Of a stretch of DNA of 64,000 bases, positions 38,459 to 48,727 are shown one piece after another. The position numbers and the translations under genes are program-made. The notes beneath the pieces were generated by a model that saw nothing but the letters and a program-made list of their open reading frames with translations, made no database searches and was not told the DNA's origin. Source of the DNA: Sporosarcina psychrophila (GTDB lineage: Bacteria; Bacillota; Bacilli; Bacillales_A; Planococcaceae); the NCBI RefSeq assembly GCF_001590685.1, contig NZ_CP014616.1, forward strand, positions 2,603,001-2,667,000. The letters are read 5' to 3'. Numbering within the stretch: position 1 is the first letter of the stretch; every line of letters starts with the position of its first letter.

Positions 38459-39142
38459 CTATCTATTTTCATCATCTAAGATCAAAACACCATCCGTCAT
38501 GTTATATACCTTGTCACAATAGCCAACTAAACGGGTATCATGCGTGACCACAATAGTCGTAGTGTTCTTATTCTTAGTTTCATTTTTCAACAGTTCCATC
38601 ACTTCATAGGCACGATCTGAGTCTAGGGAAGCCGTTGGTTCATCAGCTAAAATAATAGATGGATTACTATAAAGTGCTTTGGCAATTGCCACTCGCTGAC
38701 GTTCACCACCGGACAAATCAGCTGGATATTTAGAACGCAAGTCGCCAATTCCCAAGTCTTCATAGAGTTCTTCGAGTTGTTTTTTTGTCATATTGTCTTT
38801 TTTCACTTGATCCAACAGTTTTAATTGATTTGCGACAGTTAGGAATGGGACAAGATTAGACGCCTGTAAAATGAATCCAATTTCCTTCAGCCGAATTTTT
38901 GACCGTTCCTTTTCATTTAAATCCGCAAGATTCTTATCGTTAATTATTACATCTCCTGAAGTAGGCGTAAGAAGCCCGCCCACAATCGTAAGGAATGTGC
39001 TTTTGCCCGAACCTGAAGGACCGATAATTGCGATAAGTTCTCCTCTTTCTGCAATGAAGTCAGTTGCCTTCATTGCTTCAACTTGTTTATGACCGCTGCC
39101 AAATGTTTTTTTCACTTGAATTAATTCTAAAACTGCCATCAT
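38459..39142 (-). CDS. ABC transporter ATP-binding protein
   Basis: 227 residues, MacB/LolD-type ATPase: Walker A GPSGSGKSTF, Q-loop FILQASNLVPFLTVANQL, signature LSGGERQRVAIAKAL, Walker B SIILADEPTASLD and switch VVTHDTRLVG. It pairs with the single permease gene immediately upstream (stop and start adjoin). AGGAGG lies four and seven bases before two consecutive ATGs. Substrate unknown. Confidence 0.9.
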   Translation of the reverse strand: MMAVLELIQVKKTFGSGHKQVEAMKATDFIAERGELIAIIGPSGSGKSTFLTIVGGLLTPTSGDVIINDKNLADLNEKERSKIRLKEIGFILQASNLVPFLTVANQLKLLDQVKKDNMTKKQLEELYEDLGIGDLRSKYPADLSGGERQRVAIAKALYSNPSIILADEPTASLDSDRAYEVMELLKNETKNKNTTTIVVTHDTRLVGYCDKVYNMTDGVLILDDENR

Positions 39143-40210
39143 TTATCCTCCTATCGCTTTCAATGGATCGATTCGCACAATTGTAAGGACCGAGAACAAT
39201 GCGCCCAATATCGCAACGGCAATCAGAATCAGTCCATAGATGAGCATACTTACAAGGTCAAATGCAACAGGCACCGCACTTGGTAAAAATGCTCCCGTAA
39301 TTAACGCGAATCCAAAACCTATGGCTACACCAATTGCCGACAATAGGAATGTCTGTGCAACGACTGAGCGAGACAGATACCTATTCGAGATGCCTTGTGC
39401 TTTCATAACACCAAACATACTTATCTTCTGGACTGTCAATACGTACAAGAAAATTGCTACGATGACCGCCGAAATAACAAACAAGAAATAGATCATGAAA
39501 TTCAACGTCAAATTCTGTTCTGTATAACCAGGTAAACTCCGTATGAAAGTTTCAATCTCAATAGCTTCGAGTGAATCATCCCGAATGAGACCTGAAGTAT
39601 CCCCAGTTCGGACAACAATTCCATTTATGCTTTCCTTATTCGCCTCAGCCGCTTCTCCAAACTTGACCCGTTGGAAAGTGGTAAGGTCACTATAAAGTAC
39701 TGGAGCTGCATTAAATCGCGCTTTGTCTGTGAATCCGACAATTGTTAAAACTTCATCGGAGGAAGATAGTTGCAATTCATCGCCTACTTTAAATCCTTCT
39801 TCCTTTAATGCATCACTCGCGACCACTTCGTTACTGCCTGCAAATACTTCTCCTTCCGTAACCTTTGGCATTATGAATTCATCTTTATTTATCCCAAAAA
39901 TAGAGACGTTGCTCTTCTGATCTCCATTTCCTGCGATAGCATTTATTTGACCAATTACAGCAATTTCCTTTGTATCGATATTATCCACATCAGCCAGTTT
40001 AAGAGATGATTGATTCATACTTTTGTCTGATTCCTCAGTCAAAATGATTGATGTCGCTTCCCATTTGTCGACGGATTCTCGATTCATATTTTCCAAGCCA
40101 TTTGCGAGACCTGATAGAAAGAATACTAAATATGAAACGAGCATTAATATTCCTATGATTAATGTAAATCGCAATTTATTCTTTTTAATTTCATTCCAAG
40201 CTAAAAACAT
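39143..40210 (-). CDS. ABC transporter permease, FtsX/MacB type
   Basis: 355 residues. N-terminal helix (about 16-36), a large extracytoplasmic domain (about 40-235), and three C-terminal helices (about 240-262, 285-310, 325-345), the FtsX-like fold; IVRIDPLKAIGG is the usual MacB-family end. With the ATPase it forms a likely exporter or mechanotransmitter. Weak ribosome site GGATGTGA before ATG 40210; the longer frame upstream is not supported. Confidence 0.85.
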   Translation of the reverse strand: MFLAWNEIKKNKLRFTLIIGILMLVSYLVFFLSGLANGLENMNRESVDKWEATSIILTEESDKSMNQSSLKLADVDNIDTKEIAVIGQINAIAGNGDQKSNVSIFGINKDEFIMPKVTEGEVFAGSNEVVASDALKEEGFKVGDELQLSSSDEVLTIVGFTDKARFNAAPVLYSDLTTFQRVKFGEAAEANKESINGIVVRTGDTSGLIRDDSLEAIEIETFIRSLPGYTEQNLTLNFMIYFLFVISAVIVAIFLYVLTVQKISMFGVMKAQGISNRYLSRSVVAQTFLLSAIGVAIGFGFALITGAFLPSAVPVAFDLVSMLIYGLILIAVAILGALFSVLTIVRIDPLKAIGG

Positions 40211-40671
40211 TGTCTCACATCCATTCTTTTTATATAGTAATATACCATAAATCGGCTTACACTTCGTTTCATACAATTTTACAAGTTCTATCTCCTGTGA
40301 GGAAGACCAATCTAGTCTAACTTGTTTCTCAATTTAGGATATGTATACGGATCAACCGACAGCATAGATAGTCGTAATTTAGCTTGTTCGGACAGTAACA
40401 CTTCTTCCATAATACAGTTTCTATATGCATATTGCAGATTTAAACCCTATCCCGTAACCTTTTCCCCTTTGAATAGTCAGAGCGTAAACAACTATTTCTT
40501 TTAAAAAGGATTCCAATCTATTATAAATACACGAAAAATTAGCCCTAAAAAATGAGCGCACCGATATTCACCTTATCGGCACGAGTGCAATCGACTATGC
40601 AACTAAGAATTTTTTTGGCAATCCTATTGATCAAAAATAAGGCACCGGCTTGTTTAGCCGGCACCCGCTAT
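40211..40671. other. gap upstream of the ABC genes
   Basis: About 460 bases. No gene is supported. A 32-codon minus-strand frame at 40312-40410 (ending DPYTYPKLRNKLD) lacks a ribosome site and family, and could be a gene scrap. A hairpin near 40560-40595 and the terminator at 40641-40664 are the only other structures. Confidence 0.5.
40641..40664 (-). terminator. terminator of the oxidase-fold gene
   Basis: GGTGCCGGCT / AGCCGGTGCC hairpin with a four-base loop, then TTATTTTT on the minus strand. Confidence 0.85.
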
Positions 40672-41085
40672 TCATAATTCAATCATTTGCGGTTCTTCAC
40701 CATTGTTATTCATTAAGCGTATTGAATCGGGTAAAACTTTCAAAATGATGAGATTCGGATCTTCTGGACCACTAAACCATGATGCCATATGCTTATTCCA
40801 AACCTTCTCTTTAAAGCTTTCATCGTCTGAAATAGTGACAGTCCCTTCAATTTCTAGATAGTCATCTCCAATACCTTTTCCATCGTAGCCGATTAATATG
40901 TGCGTATATGGATTATTTTCAAGTTCATCCACTTTCTGCGTTTTTTTCGATGTTGCGGTGTATAGTATAAATTCATCACTGAAAAACGTCATGTATCTTG
41001 TATGGGGCTTATTCTGTTGAATAGTCGCCATCGTACCCACGAAGCTTTCTTTTAGGATTTTCAGCGCTGTTTTTTTTGCATTCAT
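40672..41085 (-). CDS. pyridoxamine 5'-phosphate oxidase-fold protein
   Basis: 137 residues of the split-barrel flavin-binding family (general stress protein 26-like): ESFVGTMATIQQNKPHTRYM, FFSDEFILYTATSKKTQKVD, LENNPYTHILIGYDGKGIGD, then LEIEGTVTISDDESF. Probably binds FMN or a similar cofactor; substrate unknown. Monocistronic with its own terminator. Confidence 0.82.
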   Translation of the reverse strand: MNAKKTALKILKESFVGTMATIQQNKPHTRYMTFFSDEFILYTATSKKTQKVDELENNPYTHILIGYDGKGIGDDYLEIEGTVTISDDESFKEKVWNKHMASWFSGPEDPNLIILKVLPDSIRLMNNNGEEPQMIEL

Positions 41086-41186
41086 AATGATCTACTCCCT
41101 TTTTTCAACATTATTGTAGTTTGCCTCACTAATTAAGAAGCTAAACACAGTTTGTGTACATGGAAAAATTTAAAAGGAATGATGGC

Positions 41187-41633
41187 ATGATTTTAACAAA
41201 GACAGGATTGAAAAATGCTATTTTATACGGATTACTCTCCGGTTTAGTTTTAGCAACATTTTTGAAAGGCGTTGAACTAATTACTCACTTAACAGTTTAC
41301 ACACTGTTATTAAACGTCGATTATATTCCTTATATCAACACGTTCGCTTTTCCAGAACTAATTGAAGTAGGTTTTCACCTACTCGTCTCAATCGCTTTAG
41401 CAATTTGTTTGTATCTGTTGTTTGTTCACCTAAAAATATCTTCCCGAAAGCAAATCATAGTTACGGCTACTACTGTCTGCCTCATTATCGGTATCGCCCT
41501 TTTTCCTACAACAACCTTTTCAGACAAAACACCAGACTTCAGGAGTTTTCCTTCTTTTTCATACTGGATGGCTGGGCATATTATTTATGGTTATATATTA
41601 GGTTATTTACTAGCTAAGTCGAAGGACAACTAA
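41187..41633 (+). CDS. four-helix membrane protein, possibly YagU-like
   Basis: 148 residues with four hydrophobic helices (about 10-32, 52-75, 85-103, 122-140). The end SFSYWMAGHIIYGYILGYLL resembles the C-terminal helix of YagU/DUF1440-type proteins; this is a weak resemblance. AAAAGGAATGATGGC precedes ATG 41187; the upstream 11 codons are unlikely. Function unknown. Confidence 0.6.
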   Translation: MILTKTGLKNAILYGLLSGLVLATFLKGVELITHLTVYTLLLNVDYIPYINTFAFPELIEVGFHLLVSIALAICLYLLFVHLKISSRKQIIVTATTVCLIIGIALFPTTTFSDKTPDFRSFPSFSYWMAGHIIYGYILGYLLAKSKDN

Positions 41634-41804
41634 GTACCTTACTCACTCCGCTCTCTTCTAGTGAAAAAGTATCTTGCCACTTTTACTTCCTGCGATAACA
41701 CCACATGACCGAAATCCGAATTATAAAAGGAGGGATTAACCAGTAAAAGTTCAAACTTTTGATCATAATGGCTTTTTAACCGACATCAAAAAAGAGCTTG
41801 CCCA

Positions 41805-41833
41805 TTGAACAAGTGCTGTTCAATCTTTATAAT
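41805..41833 (+). promoter_or_regulatory. sigma-A promoter of yqhL
   Basis: TTGAAC, 17 bases, TATAAT; the -10 ends 30 bases before the start codon. A strong vegetative match. Confidence 0.75.
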
Positions 41834-41863
41834 GAAAAGGTAGAGAGAAAGGGGAAAGTTGTT

Positions 41864-42241
41864 TTGAATTATATATTTTTAGGAGCCGTCGCTCTCATCG
41901 TAATCATTTATTTCGTTGTGACGATGCTACGTCTGCGTAAAGCCGTTACAAACTTGACGCAGGAGCAATTTATCGAAGGGTATCGGAAAGCACAACTGAT
42001 TGATGTACGTGAGGCAAAAGATTATGATGCCGGTCATATTTTAGGTGCGCGCAATATCCCTTATTCTCAGTTCCGTCAACGGTTTAAAGAGATCCGTTCA
42101 GACAAGCCCGTTTATTTGTACGATCAAAATGGCGGAAAAAGTGCACGTGGAGCATTATTCTTAAAGAAAAAAGACTATCAACAACTGTTTCACCTGCAAG
42201 GCGGTTTCCGTCAATGGACAGGTAAAGTGAAAAGTAAATAA
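41864..42241 (+). CDS. yqhL: rhodanese-like protein YqhL, catalytic Cys absent
   Basis: 125 residues: one N-terminal membrane helix (about 2-22) and a rhodanese fold (about 32-122: AQLIDVREAKDYDAGHILGA, RNIPYSQFRQRF, LFHLQGGFRQWTGKVK). The active-site loop reads VYLYDQNGGKSARGA; the usual Cys position holds Asp, so sulfurtransferase activity is unlikely. AAGGGG precedes TTG 41864, and the promoter box lies inside the longer upstream frame, which excludes the longer start. Position near gcv agrees with B. subtilis yqhL. Confidence 0.85.
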   Translation: MNYIFLGAVALIVIIYFVVTMLRLRKAVTNLTQEQFIEGYRKAQLIDVREAKDYDAGHILGARNIPYSQFRQRFKEIRSDKPVYLYDQNGGKSARGALFLKKKDYQQLFHLQGGFRQWTGKVKSK

Positions 42242-42300
42242 AACAGAAACTTCTTCCTTCATTGGAAAACGTTCGTAAGTGTGTAAGTTTATTGGAATTT

Positions 42301-42346
42301 AAAAAGATGATATTCCGTTCGTATTCGAACGAAATATCATCTTTTT
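42301..42346. terminator. bidirectional terminator
   Basis: AAAAAGATGATATT and AATATCATCTTTTT arms with an inner CGTTCG/CGAACG stem, between yqhL (+) and the membrane protein gene (-). Confidence 0.88.
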
Positions 42347-42422
42347 GTTTAGAGTTTCTTGCTCTGATTTCGAAGAAAGCTATAATTGTGAACAAGATTC
42401 CCAAAGTTAAAAAGAGATCACA

Positions 42423-42848
42423 TTAACGTTCAAATAAATTCTTACTTCCTGCATTTCTACCTTGAGTAAAATGTAAAACAACTACTAATATTAATGCTAA
42501 CGCGGGATAAATCATCAATAATCTGACTGCAATCGCCTGTGATTGTTCAGTCATAGAAAACACAAGCATAAAGTTAGAGTAAACAAAAAAAATCAAAAAG
42601 AAGAGCCCGCTTATCAAAATTACTTCCGTAACTTTTTCACAATAATTCTTGCTGATCAATAAATATAATAGAAATGGTACCACACATAAAAGAGTAAGTA
42701 ATAAGTAATTCAGATTGGTTAGTCCACCATCTAATAAAAAATTCCCTAATAGAAGTCGTAAGACGATGGCTGATCCGTAAACTACTAGAAAAACGCCTAC
42801 AATACACAGTACAAATAAAGTCCTTTTTGACTGTTTTATCTTCCCCAC
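42423..42848 (-). CDS. hypothetical four-helix membrane protein
   Basis: 141 residues; hydrophobic helices at about 10-30, 43-62, 72-92 and 105-125, basic N-terminus (MGKIKQSKR) and basic C-terminus (QGRNAGSKNLFER). No family recognised. Shares the terminator with yqhL; own transcription unit between yqhL and gcvPB. Confidence 0.6.
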   Translation of the reverse strand: MGKIKQSKRTLFVLCIVGVFLVVYGSAIVLRLLLGNFLLDGGLTNLNYLLLTLLCVVPFLLYLLISKNYCEKVTEVILISGLFFLIFFVYSNFMLVFSMTEQSQAIAVRLLMIYPALALILVVVLHFTQGRNAGSKNLFER

Positions 42849-43179
42849 TCCTTTTCTTTAATTATATGTAGTAAAGAAAAGTAAAATCACTTCCATAATG
42901 CGAATTGAATATGATCGGACAAAAAGAGAAACCAATGGATTTATAATTGATTTCTCTTTTTCCTAACGAACCAAGCTACGTTTCCTAACCTCCACTAATT
43001 ATTACAGTACCAATTCAGCATTACCCTCGGGATATAAAGAGAATTCAAACAAAAATTGTTCCAATGTGATCATATCCTTCTCCATTCAAAGTTACTCCTA
43101 AAAATGACAAAAAAGCATGCAGAGAAATAAATTACTTTCTCTGCATGCTTTGCTTTTTCACTAGCGACTAATTACAAAC
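42849..43179. other. gap between membrane protein gene and gcvPB
   Basis: About 330 bases, AT-rich. Apart from the gcvPB terminator nothing is recognised. Confidence 0.6.
43112..43151 (-). terminator. terminator of the gcv operon
   Basis: AAAGCATGCAGAGAAA / TTTCTCTGCATGCTTT arms around an eight-base loop, 29 bases past the gcvPB stop. Confidence 0.9.
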
Positions 43180-44640
43180 TTATGCTTTTGTATAACGAAG
43201 TACAGGGAAACGTGCCGCTTTCGTTTCATCAAGACGATTGATAACAGTTGTATGCGGTGCGTTTTGTACGATTTCCGGGTTTTCTTCCACTTCTTTCGCA
43301 ATTTGAATAAGTGCATCACAGAATGCATCGAGTGTTTCTTTCGATTCTGTTTCTGTAGGCTCAATCATCATGCCTTCCTCAACGTTAAGTGGGAAGTAAA
43401 TTGTAGGCGGGTGATAGCCAAAGTCAAGCAGTCGCTTCGCCATATCCAGCGTACGCACGCCCAGTTTCTTCTGACGGCGACCCGACAGAACAAATTCATG
43501 TTTACAATGACGGTTATATGGCAAATCGAAATGTGGCTCCAATCTGCGCATCATGTAGTTCGCATTCAATACGGCATATTCCGTAACAGCTTTCAGGCCA
43601 TCTGGCCCCATTGAACGAATATACGTGTATGCACGCAGATAGATACCGAAGTTACCGTAGAACGGTTTAACACGACCAATCGATTGTGGTAAATTGTATT
43701 CAAATGTGTAAACTTCATCTTTTTTCACAAGGACTGGTTTCGGCAGGAATGGAATAAGATCCTTCTTCACGCCAACCGGACCTGAACCTGGTCCACCGCC
43801 ACCATGTGGTCCTGTGAATGTTTTGTGCAAGTTTAAGTGAACAGCATCGAAGCCCATATCGCCAGGGCGTGCTTTAGACATAACCGCATTCAAGTTTGCG
43901 CCGTCATAATAAAGTTTTCCGCCAGCAGCATGAACGATCTCAGCCATTTCAAGAATTTCTTCTTCAAAAAGACCAAGTGTATTCGGATTCGTCAGCATAA
44001 GCGCCGCCGTGTCATCCCCTACATGTCGTTTCAGGTCCTCAAGATCTACAAGTCCGTCTTCACCTGATTTGACTGTAATCGTGTCGAAACCAGCAACTGT
44101 AGCTGATGCTGGGTTTGTACCGTGTGCAGAATCGGGAACAAGTACTTTTGTACGTTTGAAGTCGCCGTTAGCTTCATGGAAAGCCCGAATCATCATCAAT
44201 GCTGTCCACTCGCCGTGCGCTCCTGCCGCCGGCTGAAGTGTCACTTCATCCATTCCTGTAATTTCTACAAGATGCTCTTGCAGGTCATATAAAACCTCTA
44301 GTGCACCTTGAACAGTCGACTCTTCTTGCAATGGATGAATATTCGCGAATCCAGGATAACGTGCAACGGATTCGTTGATTTTCGGATTATATTTCATCGT
44401 ACATGATCCAAGTGGATAAAATCCTGAATCGATACCATGGTTACGATTGGAAAGTGCAGTGTAATGACGCATAATGTCAAGTTCAGAAACTTCCGGAAGT
44501 TCAGCAGCTTCCTCGCGTACAAATCCCTTTGGTAATAGATTGGAAAGGTCAAGTTCAGGGACATCAAGTTCAGGAAGACTATAACCTATCCGTCCTTCTC
44601 TAGTAAGTTCGAAAATTAACGCCTGGTTATCTTTATGCAT
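43180..44640 (-). CDS. gcvPB: glycine dehydrogenase (decarboxylating) subunit 2
   Basis: PLP-binding half of the P-protein of glycine cleavage, 486 residues. The PLP lysine lies in [20 protein letters not shown] near residue 265; [20 protein letters not shown] near residue 78 and [20 protein letters not shown] near residue 132 are conserved. ATG 44640 overlaps the gcvPA stop by eight bases with GGAGG upstream; the longer frame is the gcvPA shadow. Confidence 0.97.
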   Translation of the reverse strand: MHKDNQALIFELTREGRIGYSLPELDVPELDLSNLLPKGFVREEAAELPEVSELDIMRHYTALSNRNHGIDSGFYPLGSCTMKYNPKINESVARYPGFANIHPLQEESTVQGALEVLYDLQEHLVEITGMDEVTLQPAAGAHGEWTALMMIRAFHEANGDFKRTKVLVPDSAHGTNPASATVAGFDTITVKSGEDGLVDLEDLKRHVGDDTAALMLTNPNTLGLFEEEILEMAEIVHAAGGKLYYDGANLNAVMSKARPGDMGFDAVHLNLHKTFTGPHGGGGPGSGPVGVKKDLIPFLPKPVLVKKDEVYTFEYNLPQSIGRVKPFYGNFGIYLRAYTYIRSMGPDGLKAVTEYAVLNANYMMRRLEPHFDLPYNRHCKHEFVLSGRRQKKLGVRTLDMAKRLLDFGYHPPTIYFPLNVEEGMMIEPTETESKETLDAFCDALIQIAKEVEENPEIVQNAPHTTVINRLDETKAARFPVLRYTKA

Positions 44641-45979
44641 GAAGGGCCTCCATTTCCTGCACAAGTGCATCGATTTCTTCTTTCGTACGCTGTTCTGTAA
44701 CGGCGAATAGTGCATGGTTAGCAAATTCAGGATACGTCAGGCCTAAGTCATAACCACCGATAATCCCTTTTGTAAATAGGTTTGCATTTACTTCTTTTAC
44801 AGACCGTTTGCAATCAACGACGATTTCGTTGAAATGTGATCCACTAAATTTAACGTCGAAGCCAGCTTTTTCAAAGGTTTCTTTCGCATAGCGTGTTTTA
44901 ACAATGTTCTGGTAGGCGATTTCTTGTGCGCCTATTTTACCGAGCGCAGTCATCGCTACAGAAGCAGCAAGTGCGTTCAACGCTTGGTTTGAACAGATAT
45001 TAGACGTCGCTTTATCACGGCGGATATGTTGTTCACGTGCTTGAAGTGTCAACACGTAGCCACGACGGCCTTCATCATCAGTTGTTTCTCCAACAAGACG
45101 ACCTGGAACTTTACGCATCAACTTTTTCGTCACCGCAAAATAACCACAATGTGGTCCGCCAAATGATTCAGGAATACCGAATGGTTGTGCATCACCAACT
45201 GTAATGTCGGCACCAAGCTTACCTGGTGGTGTTAGTATGCCAAGTGCAAGCGGATTTGATGAAACAACGAACAGTCCGCCTTTAGCATGTGCAATTTCAC
45301 CAATTTTTTGAATGTCTTCGATTTGACCAAAGAAATTTGGGTATTGTACAAGGACAGCAGCTGTATCCTCATCCATCATTTCTTCTAGCTTAGCCATATC
45401 AGTTACGCCATCTTTTTGTGGAATTGTGACCACTTCGATATACTGCCCAGACGCATAAGAAAGTACAACATCACGCGATTCAGGGTTAACTGTTTCAGAA
45501 ATAAGAAGTTTTTTACGGCGTGTATGACCTGATGCAAGCGTACCCGCTTCTGCAAGAGCCGTTCCGCCGTCATACATAGATGAGTTTGCAAGATCCATAC
45601 CTGTCAGTTCACAGATCATTGTCTGGAATTCAAAGATAGCCTGCAATTCACCTTGCGAGATTTCCGGTTGGTAAGGTGTATAAGCCGTATAGAACTCGGA
45701 TCGTGAAATGACATGGTCGACAATGATCGGCTTGTAATGATCATAGACACCTGCGCCAAGGAATGATGCATATGTACGCGCATCCGCATTTTTCGCTGCA
45801 AGTTTTGAAAGTTCTTTTGTCAAAGAAGACTCGGATTTCGCTTTTTTAATATTGTACTCGCCTTTAAATCTAACCTTTTCAGGAATATCTTCAAAAAGTT
45901 CATCTACGGAAGTAATTCCGATTGTTTTCATCATTTCATCGCGATCGGTTTCAGTCATTGGAATATAACGATGCTGCAT
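44633..45979 (-). CDS. gcvPA: glycine dehydrogenase (decarboxylating) subunit 1
   Basis: Companion half of the P-protein, 448 residues. [58 protein letters not shown] and the [20 protein letters not shown] segment match the family. It is 34 bases from gcvT and coupled to gcvPB. Under control of the upstream glycine riboswitch. Confidence 0.97.
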   Translation of the reverse strand: MQHRYIPMTETDRDEMMKTIGITSVDELFEDIPEKVRFKGEYNIKKAKSESSLTKELSKLAAKNADARTYASFLGAGVYDHYKPIIVDHVISRSEFYTAYTPYQPEISQGELQAIFEFQTMICELTGMDLANSSMYDGGTALAEAGTLASGHTRRKKLLISETVNPESRDVVLSYASGQYIEVVTIPQKDGVTDMAKLEEMMDEDTAAVLVQYPNFFGQIEDIQKIGEIAHAKGGLFVVSSNPLALGILTPPGKLGADITVGDAQPFGIPESFGGPHCGYFAVTKKLMRKVPGRLVGETTDDEGRRGYVLTLQAREQHIRRDKATSNICSNQALNALAASVAMTALGKIGAQEIAYQNIVKTRYAKETFEKAGFDVKFSGSHFNEIVVDCKRSVKEVNANLFTKGIIGGYDLGLTYPEFANHALFAVTEQRTKEEIDALVQEMEALHA

Positions 45980-46013
45980 GTCCTCTTAACCCCTTTTCAT
46001 AGATGGTATATGA

Positions 46014-47111
46014 TTAGCGTTTATAAAATGGTGTAGCGATAATTACTGCTTTCAAACGCTTAGCACGAATTTCGACTTCAATTTCAGTTCCTTCAGCAGT
46101 GTGTTCACTGTTTAGAAGTGCAAAACCAATGTTCTTTTTAAGTGTCGGTGATTGTGTACCCGTTGTTACTTCACCAATTTGTTCTTCGCCAAGGAATACT
46201 TTATAACCTGTACGCGGAATTCCTTTGTCGATCATTTCCACGCCGACAAGTTTACGCGGCACACCATTTTCTTTTTGGGAAGCTAGAACTTCTTTACCAA
46301 AGAAATCCTCTTCTTTATTCAACTTCACAACGAAGCCAAGGCCCGTTTCAAGTGGTGAAATATCTTTTGATAGTTCTTGTCCATATAGTGGTAAACCAGC
46401 CTCAAAACGTAGTGTATCACGTGCACCAAGACCTGCTGGTACAACACCTTCACTTGCGCCCGCTTTCAGAATAACACTCCATAATGCGACAATTGCTTCA
46501 GGAGAGCCGTAAATTTCGAATCCATCTTCTCCCGTGTATCCAGTACGCGAAACAAGAACTTGGTGTCCGGAAATGTCAACATTTTCTTTGAAACGGAAAA
46601 ACTTAATGTCTGCTAAAGGCTCATCCGTCAATGTTTGAAGTACTTCTTGCGCAATAGGTCCTTGCAATGCAAGCAGTGCGTAAGAAGATGATGCGTCCTC
46701 AATTTTGACATCGTCCGTAGTATGGCTATTCATCCACTCAAGATCTTTGTCGATATTTGAAGCATTGACTACCAAAAGGTAATTATTATCCCCACGTTTG
46801 TAGATTAAAAGATCATCCACAGTCCCGCCACTTTCATAACACATAGCCGTGTATTGAGCTTGTCCGTCTTTAAGTTTCGATACATCGTTCGTAACCATCT
46901 TTTGCAAATATGATAATGCGCCTTCTCCTGTGACAAGCACTTCGCCCATGTGCGAAACATCAAAAAGACCTGCTTTTGTCCGTACAGCTTCGTGTTCAGC
47001 TTTAATGCTTGAAAACTGAACAGGTAATTCCCAACCACCAAAATCAATCGTTTTACCGCCGTATTCAGCGTAACTGTCAAAAAGAACCGTGCGTTTCAAT
47101 GACTCTGACAA
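46014..47111 (-). CDS. gcvT: aminomethyltransferase (T-protein)
   Basis: Transfers the methylene of glycine to tetrahydrofolate, releasing ammonia, 365 residues. [38 protein letters not shown], catalytic-Asp region [14 protein letters not shown] ([18 protein letters not shown]), [14 protein letters not shown] and [25 protein letters not shown] precedes TTG 47111. First gene of gcvT-gcvPA-gcvPB; products link to FolD and LipM in this window. Confidence 0.97.
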   Translation of the reverse strand: MSESLKRTVLFDSYAEYGGKTIDFGGWELPVQFSSIKAEHEAVRTKAGLFDVSHMGEVLVTGEGALSYLQKMVTNDVSKLKDGQAQYTAMCYESGGTVDDLLIYKRGDNNYLLVVNASNIDKDLEWMNSHTTDDVKIEDASSSYALLALQGPIAQEVLQTLTDEPLADIKFFRFKENVDISGHQVLVSRTGYTGEDGFEIYGSPEAIVALWSVILKAGASEGVVPAGLGARDTLRFEAGLPLYGQELSKDISPLETGLGFVVKLNKEEDFFGKEVLASQKENGVPRKLVGVEMIDKGIPRTGYKVFLGEEQIGEVTTGTQSPTLKKNIGFALLNSEHTAEGTEIEVEIRAKRLKAVIIATPFYKR

Positions 47112-47141
47112 GTTCTATTCCCCCTTAAAAATTTGATAAAA

Positions 47142-47345
47142 AAAGACAGAGGTCCCCTAATTAGGAAACCTCTGTCCTTGTACCTGAAAGTTTGACCTTG
47201 CGGCTTTCCTCGTTGGTGACCAGCTTAACCGGCGCTCTCCAGAGATGCGTCATGTATGAGTCTTGTTACCTGAGAGATTCATAACAATAAGTTACTTGCT
47301 CCTTCGGCGACGCCATTGCGTGCTCTCCCCATACAATCATTCGCG
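47142..47345 (-). promoter_or_regulatory. tandem glycine riboswitch with terminator
   Basis: Minus strand 5' to 3': GGGGAGAGC, GGCGTCGCCGAAGGAGCAA, CTCTCAGGTAACAAGACTC (first aptamer, about 47345-47245); then CTCTGGAGAGCGCC, CCAACGAGGAAAGCCGCAAG, AAACTTTCAGGTACAAGGAC (second aptamer, about 47245-47170); then a hairpin GGACAGAGGTTTCC / GGGGACCTCTGTC followed by seven Ts (47142-47172). This is the classical two-aptamer glycine switch; the terminator would be released by glycine, turning on the gcv genes that start 31 bases downstream. Confidence 0.93.
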
Positions 47346-47571
47346 TTATTCAATTGAAATAAAGATAACTAAGATTCGGACAACTAATGCCCTTTCGCCT
47401 TATATCTTAACATTTCATTTTTAAAAGCGCAATACTTTTTAATTGACAGTCGTTTTAACGAACTAAAATAGATATTAATTATAAATCGTTCGTCTTTTTG
47501 GTCATTAATTAAATTTTCGTCCAATTAAAGGAATAAGAAAACGATAATCGGTGGTTTATTTTCGTCTTCAT
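47346..47571. other. gap upstream of the riboswitch
   Basis: About 225 bases, AT-rich, expected to hold the gcv promoter; no convincing -35/-10 pair was found. No gene. Confidence 0.5.
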
Positions 47572-48087
47572 TTATATTTCCCCTTTAAGTCTTCCTATTT
47601 GGAATGCGATATAATCCACAATGTCACGCAAAGATCGATTTTCCGTTTCGACTTTAAAATGTGCACCTTGTAGATATTGAGGTTTTCGATTATTAAACAA
47701 CTGTTCAAGGTCGGAGCGTGTCGATCTTTGTACAATCGGACGGTTTCGGTCCGTGGAAATCCGTCGCCATATGTCACGAAACGGAGCATTCAGAAAAAAG
47801 ACAAGACCTGTTTCCCGCATAATCTCCCTATTTTCTTTACGCATCGCCACACCACCACCTGTCGCAATGATACAAAATTCATCACGGAACGTGCGAAGGA
47901 ACTCCGTTTCCATTTCACGAAAACGTTCTTCACCATACATTTCAAATATTTGGGGGATCGTCAAACCAGTCATCCTCACGATTTCAGTATCCATATCATA
48001 ATATGGCATTTTCGTCGCAAAGCTGAGTCGTTTACCGATCGCACTCTTCCCACACCCCATATAGCCAATCAAATACACTTTTTTCAT
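47572..48087 (-). CDS. aroK: shikimate kinase
   Basis: Phosphorylates shikimate, 171 residues. Walker A GYMGCGKSAIG at residues 8-18, DMDTEIVRMTGLTIPQIF with shikimate-binding Asp, GEERFREMETEFLR, and ATGGGVAMRKENRE. ATG 48087 preferred over the upstream in-frame GTG from ribosome-site spacing. Adjacent to comGG, as in several Bacillales. Confidence 0.95.
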   Translation of the reverse strand: MKKVYLIGYMGCGKSAIGKRLSFATKMPYYDMDTEIVRMTGLTIPQIFEMYGEERFREMETEFLRTFRDEFCIIATGGGVAMRKENREIMRETGLVFFLNAPFRDIWRRISTDRNRPIVQRSTRSDLEQLFNNRKPQYLQGAHFKVETENRSLRDIVDYIAFQIGRLKGEI

Positions 48088-48117
48088 GTCATCACCCACT
48101 TGGCAGAACGAATAGTT

Positions 48118-48303
48118 TTATCCGTTCCGTTTCATTGTTCTCACCGTTTCGTTTTCATAATACGTTTCAAGCGAATCATAACTTCTTTGAATACTATCAT
48201 GCCATGAAACGAGGGAGAAAAGAAAGAGACTAACGAAAAATAATAAAATAATTGCGGCCGCAAGTATGGCGCCATGTTCATTTCGTATAAAATCCAACCG
48301 CAA
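48118..48303 (-). CDS. comGG: ComGG-like minor pseudopilin, short
   Basis: 61 residues: NEHGAILAAAIILLFFVSLF prepilin-like N-terminal helix followed by a charged segment. The B. subtilis protein is about twice as long. The name rests on position as the last comG gene and on the helix. TTG start at 48303 overlaps comGF by 26 bases. Confidence 0.65.
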   Translation of the reverse strand: MRLDFIRNEHGAILAAAIILLFFVSLFLFSLVSWHDSIQRSYDSLETYYENETVRTMKRNG

Positions 48304-48727
48304 AACCCCTTACTTTAATGGAGTCATTCAACATTGTCACATTAGCAGTTATAGTTATTCCATCAAATGTAAACGTGACTGCCTTTACTCCTGTAACTAA
48401 TGGAATATGCCCGGTTGTGTCTACTCGCTTCCGGATAACTGTTCCGCTTTGTTCAATATCAATCAGCCCCCGATTGTTCTTAAGCCGGATTGCACTTCCA
48501 CCGTTAACCAATCGGATTTCGTTGACGTCAGATAGAAGGTATTGTAAATCGGCCGAGAATAATTCCCATTCAGTTGATGAGTAATCTGTATAGTGTTGTT
48601 CTATCGAGCCTTTCCAGAAGAAAAATAATAGGAATAGATGAATGAAAATGGTCATGATGATTAGTTGAAAGATACTTTCTAAAAATGTATAGCCTTGTTC
48701 ATTTGGTTTCTTCACGAATGAACGCAT
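48278..48727 (-). CDS. comGF: ComGF minor pseudopilin
   Basis: 149 residues, prepilin-type signal NEQGYTFLES then a hydrophobic helix (about 20-38) and a soluble domain with QHYTDYSSTEWELFSADLQY and SAIRLKNNRGLIDIEQSG, recognisable ComGF. Part of the transformation pseudopilus. Overlaps comGE by 16 bases. Confidence 0.85.
   Translation of the reverse strand: MRSFVKKPNEQGYTFLESIFQLIIMTIFIHLFLLFFFWKGSIEQHYTDYSSTEWELFSADLQYLLSDVNEIRLVNGGSAIRLKNNRGLIDIEQSGTVIRKRVDTTGHIPLVTGVKAVTFTFDGITITANVTMLNDSIKVRGFAVGFYTK

Noticed and set aside
40312..40410. 32-codon frame ending DPYTYPKLRNKLD
   Set aside because: No ribosome site and an upstream stop; too short and without a recognised family. Kept only as part of the gap description.
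42301..42346. LexA box (CGTTCG...CGAACG) near yqhL
   Set aside because: It is the inner stem of a strong bidirectional terminator and has the wrong orientation for CGAACN4GTTCG.
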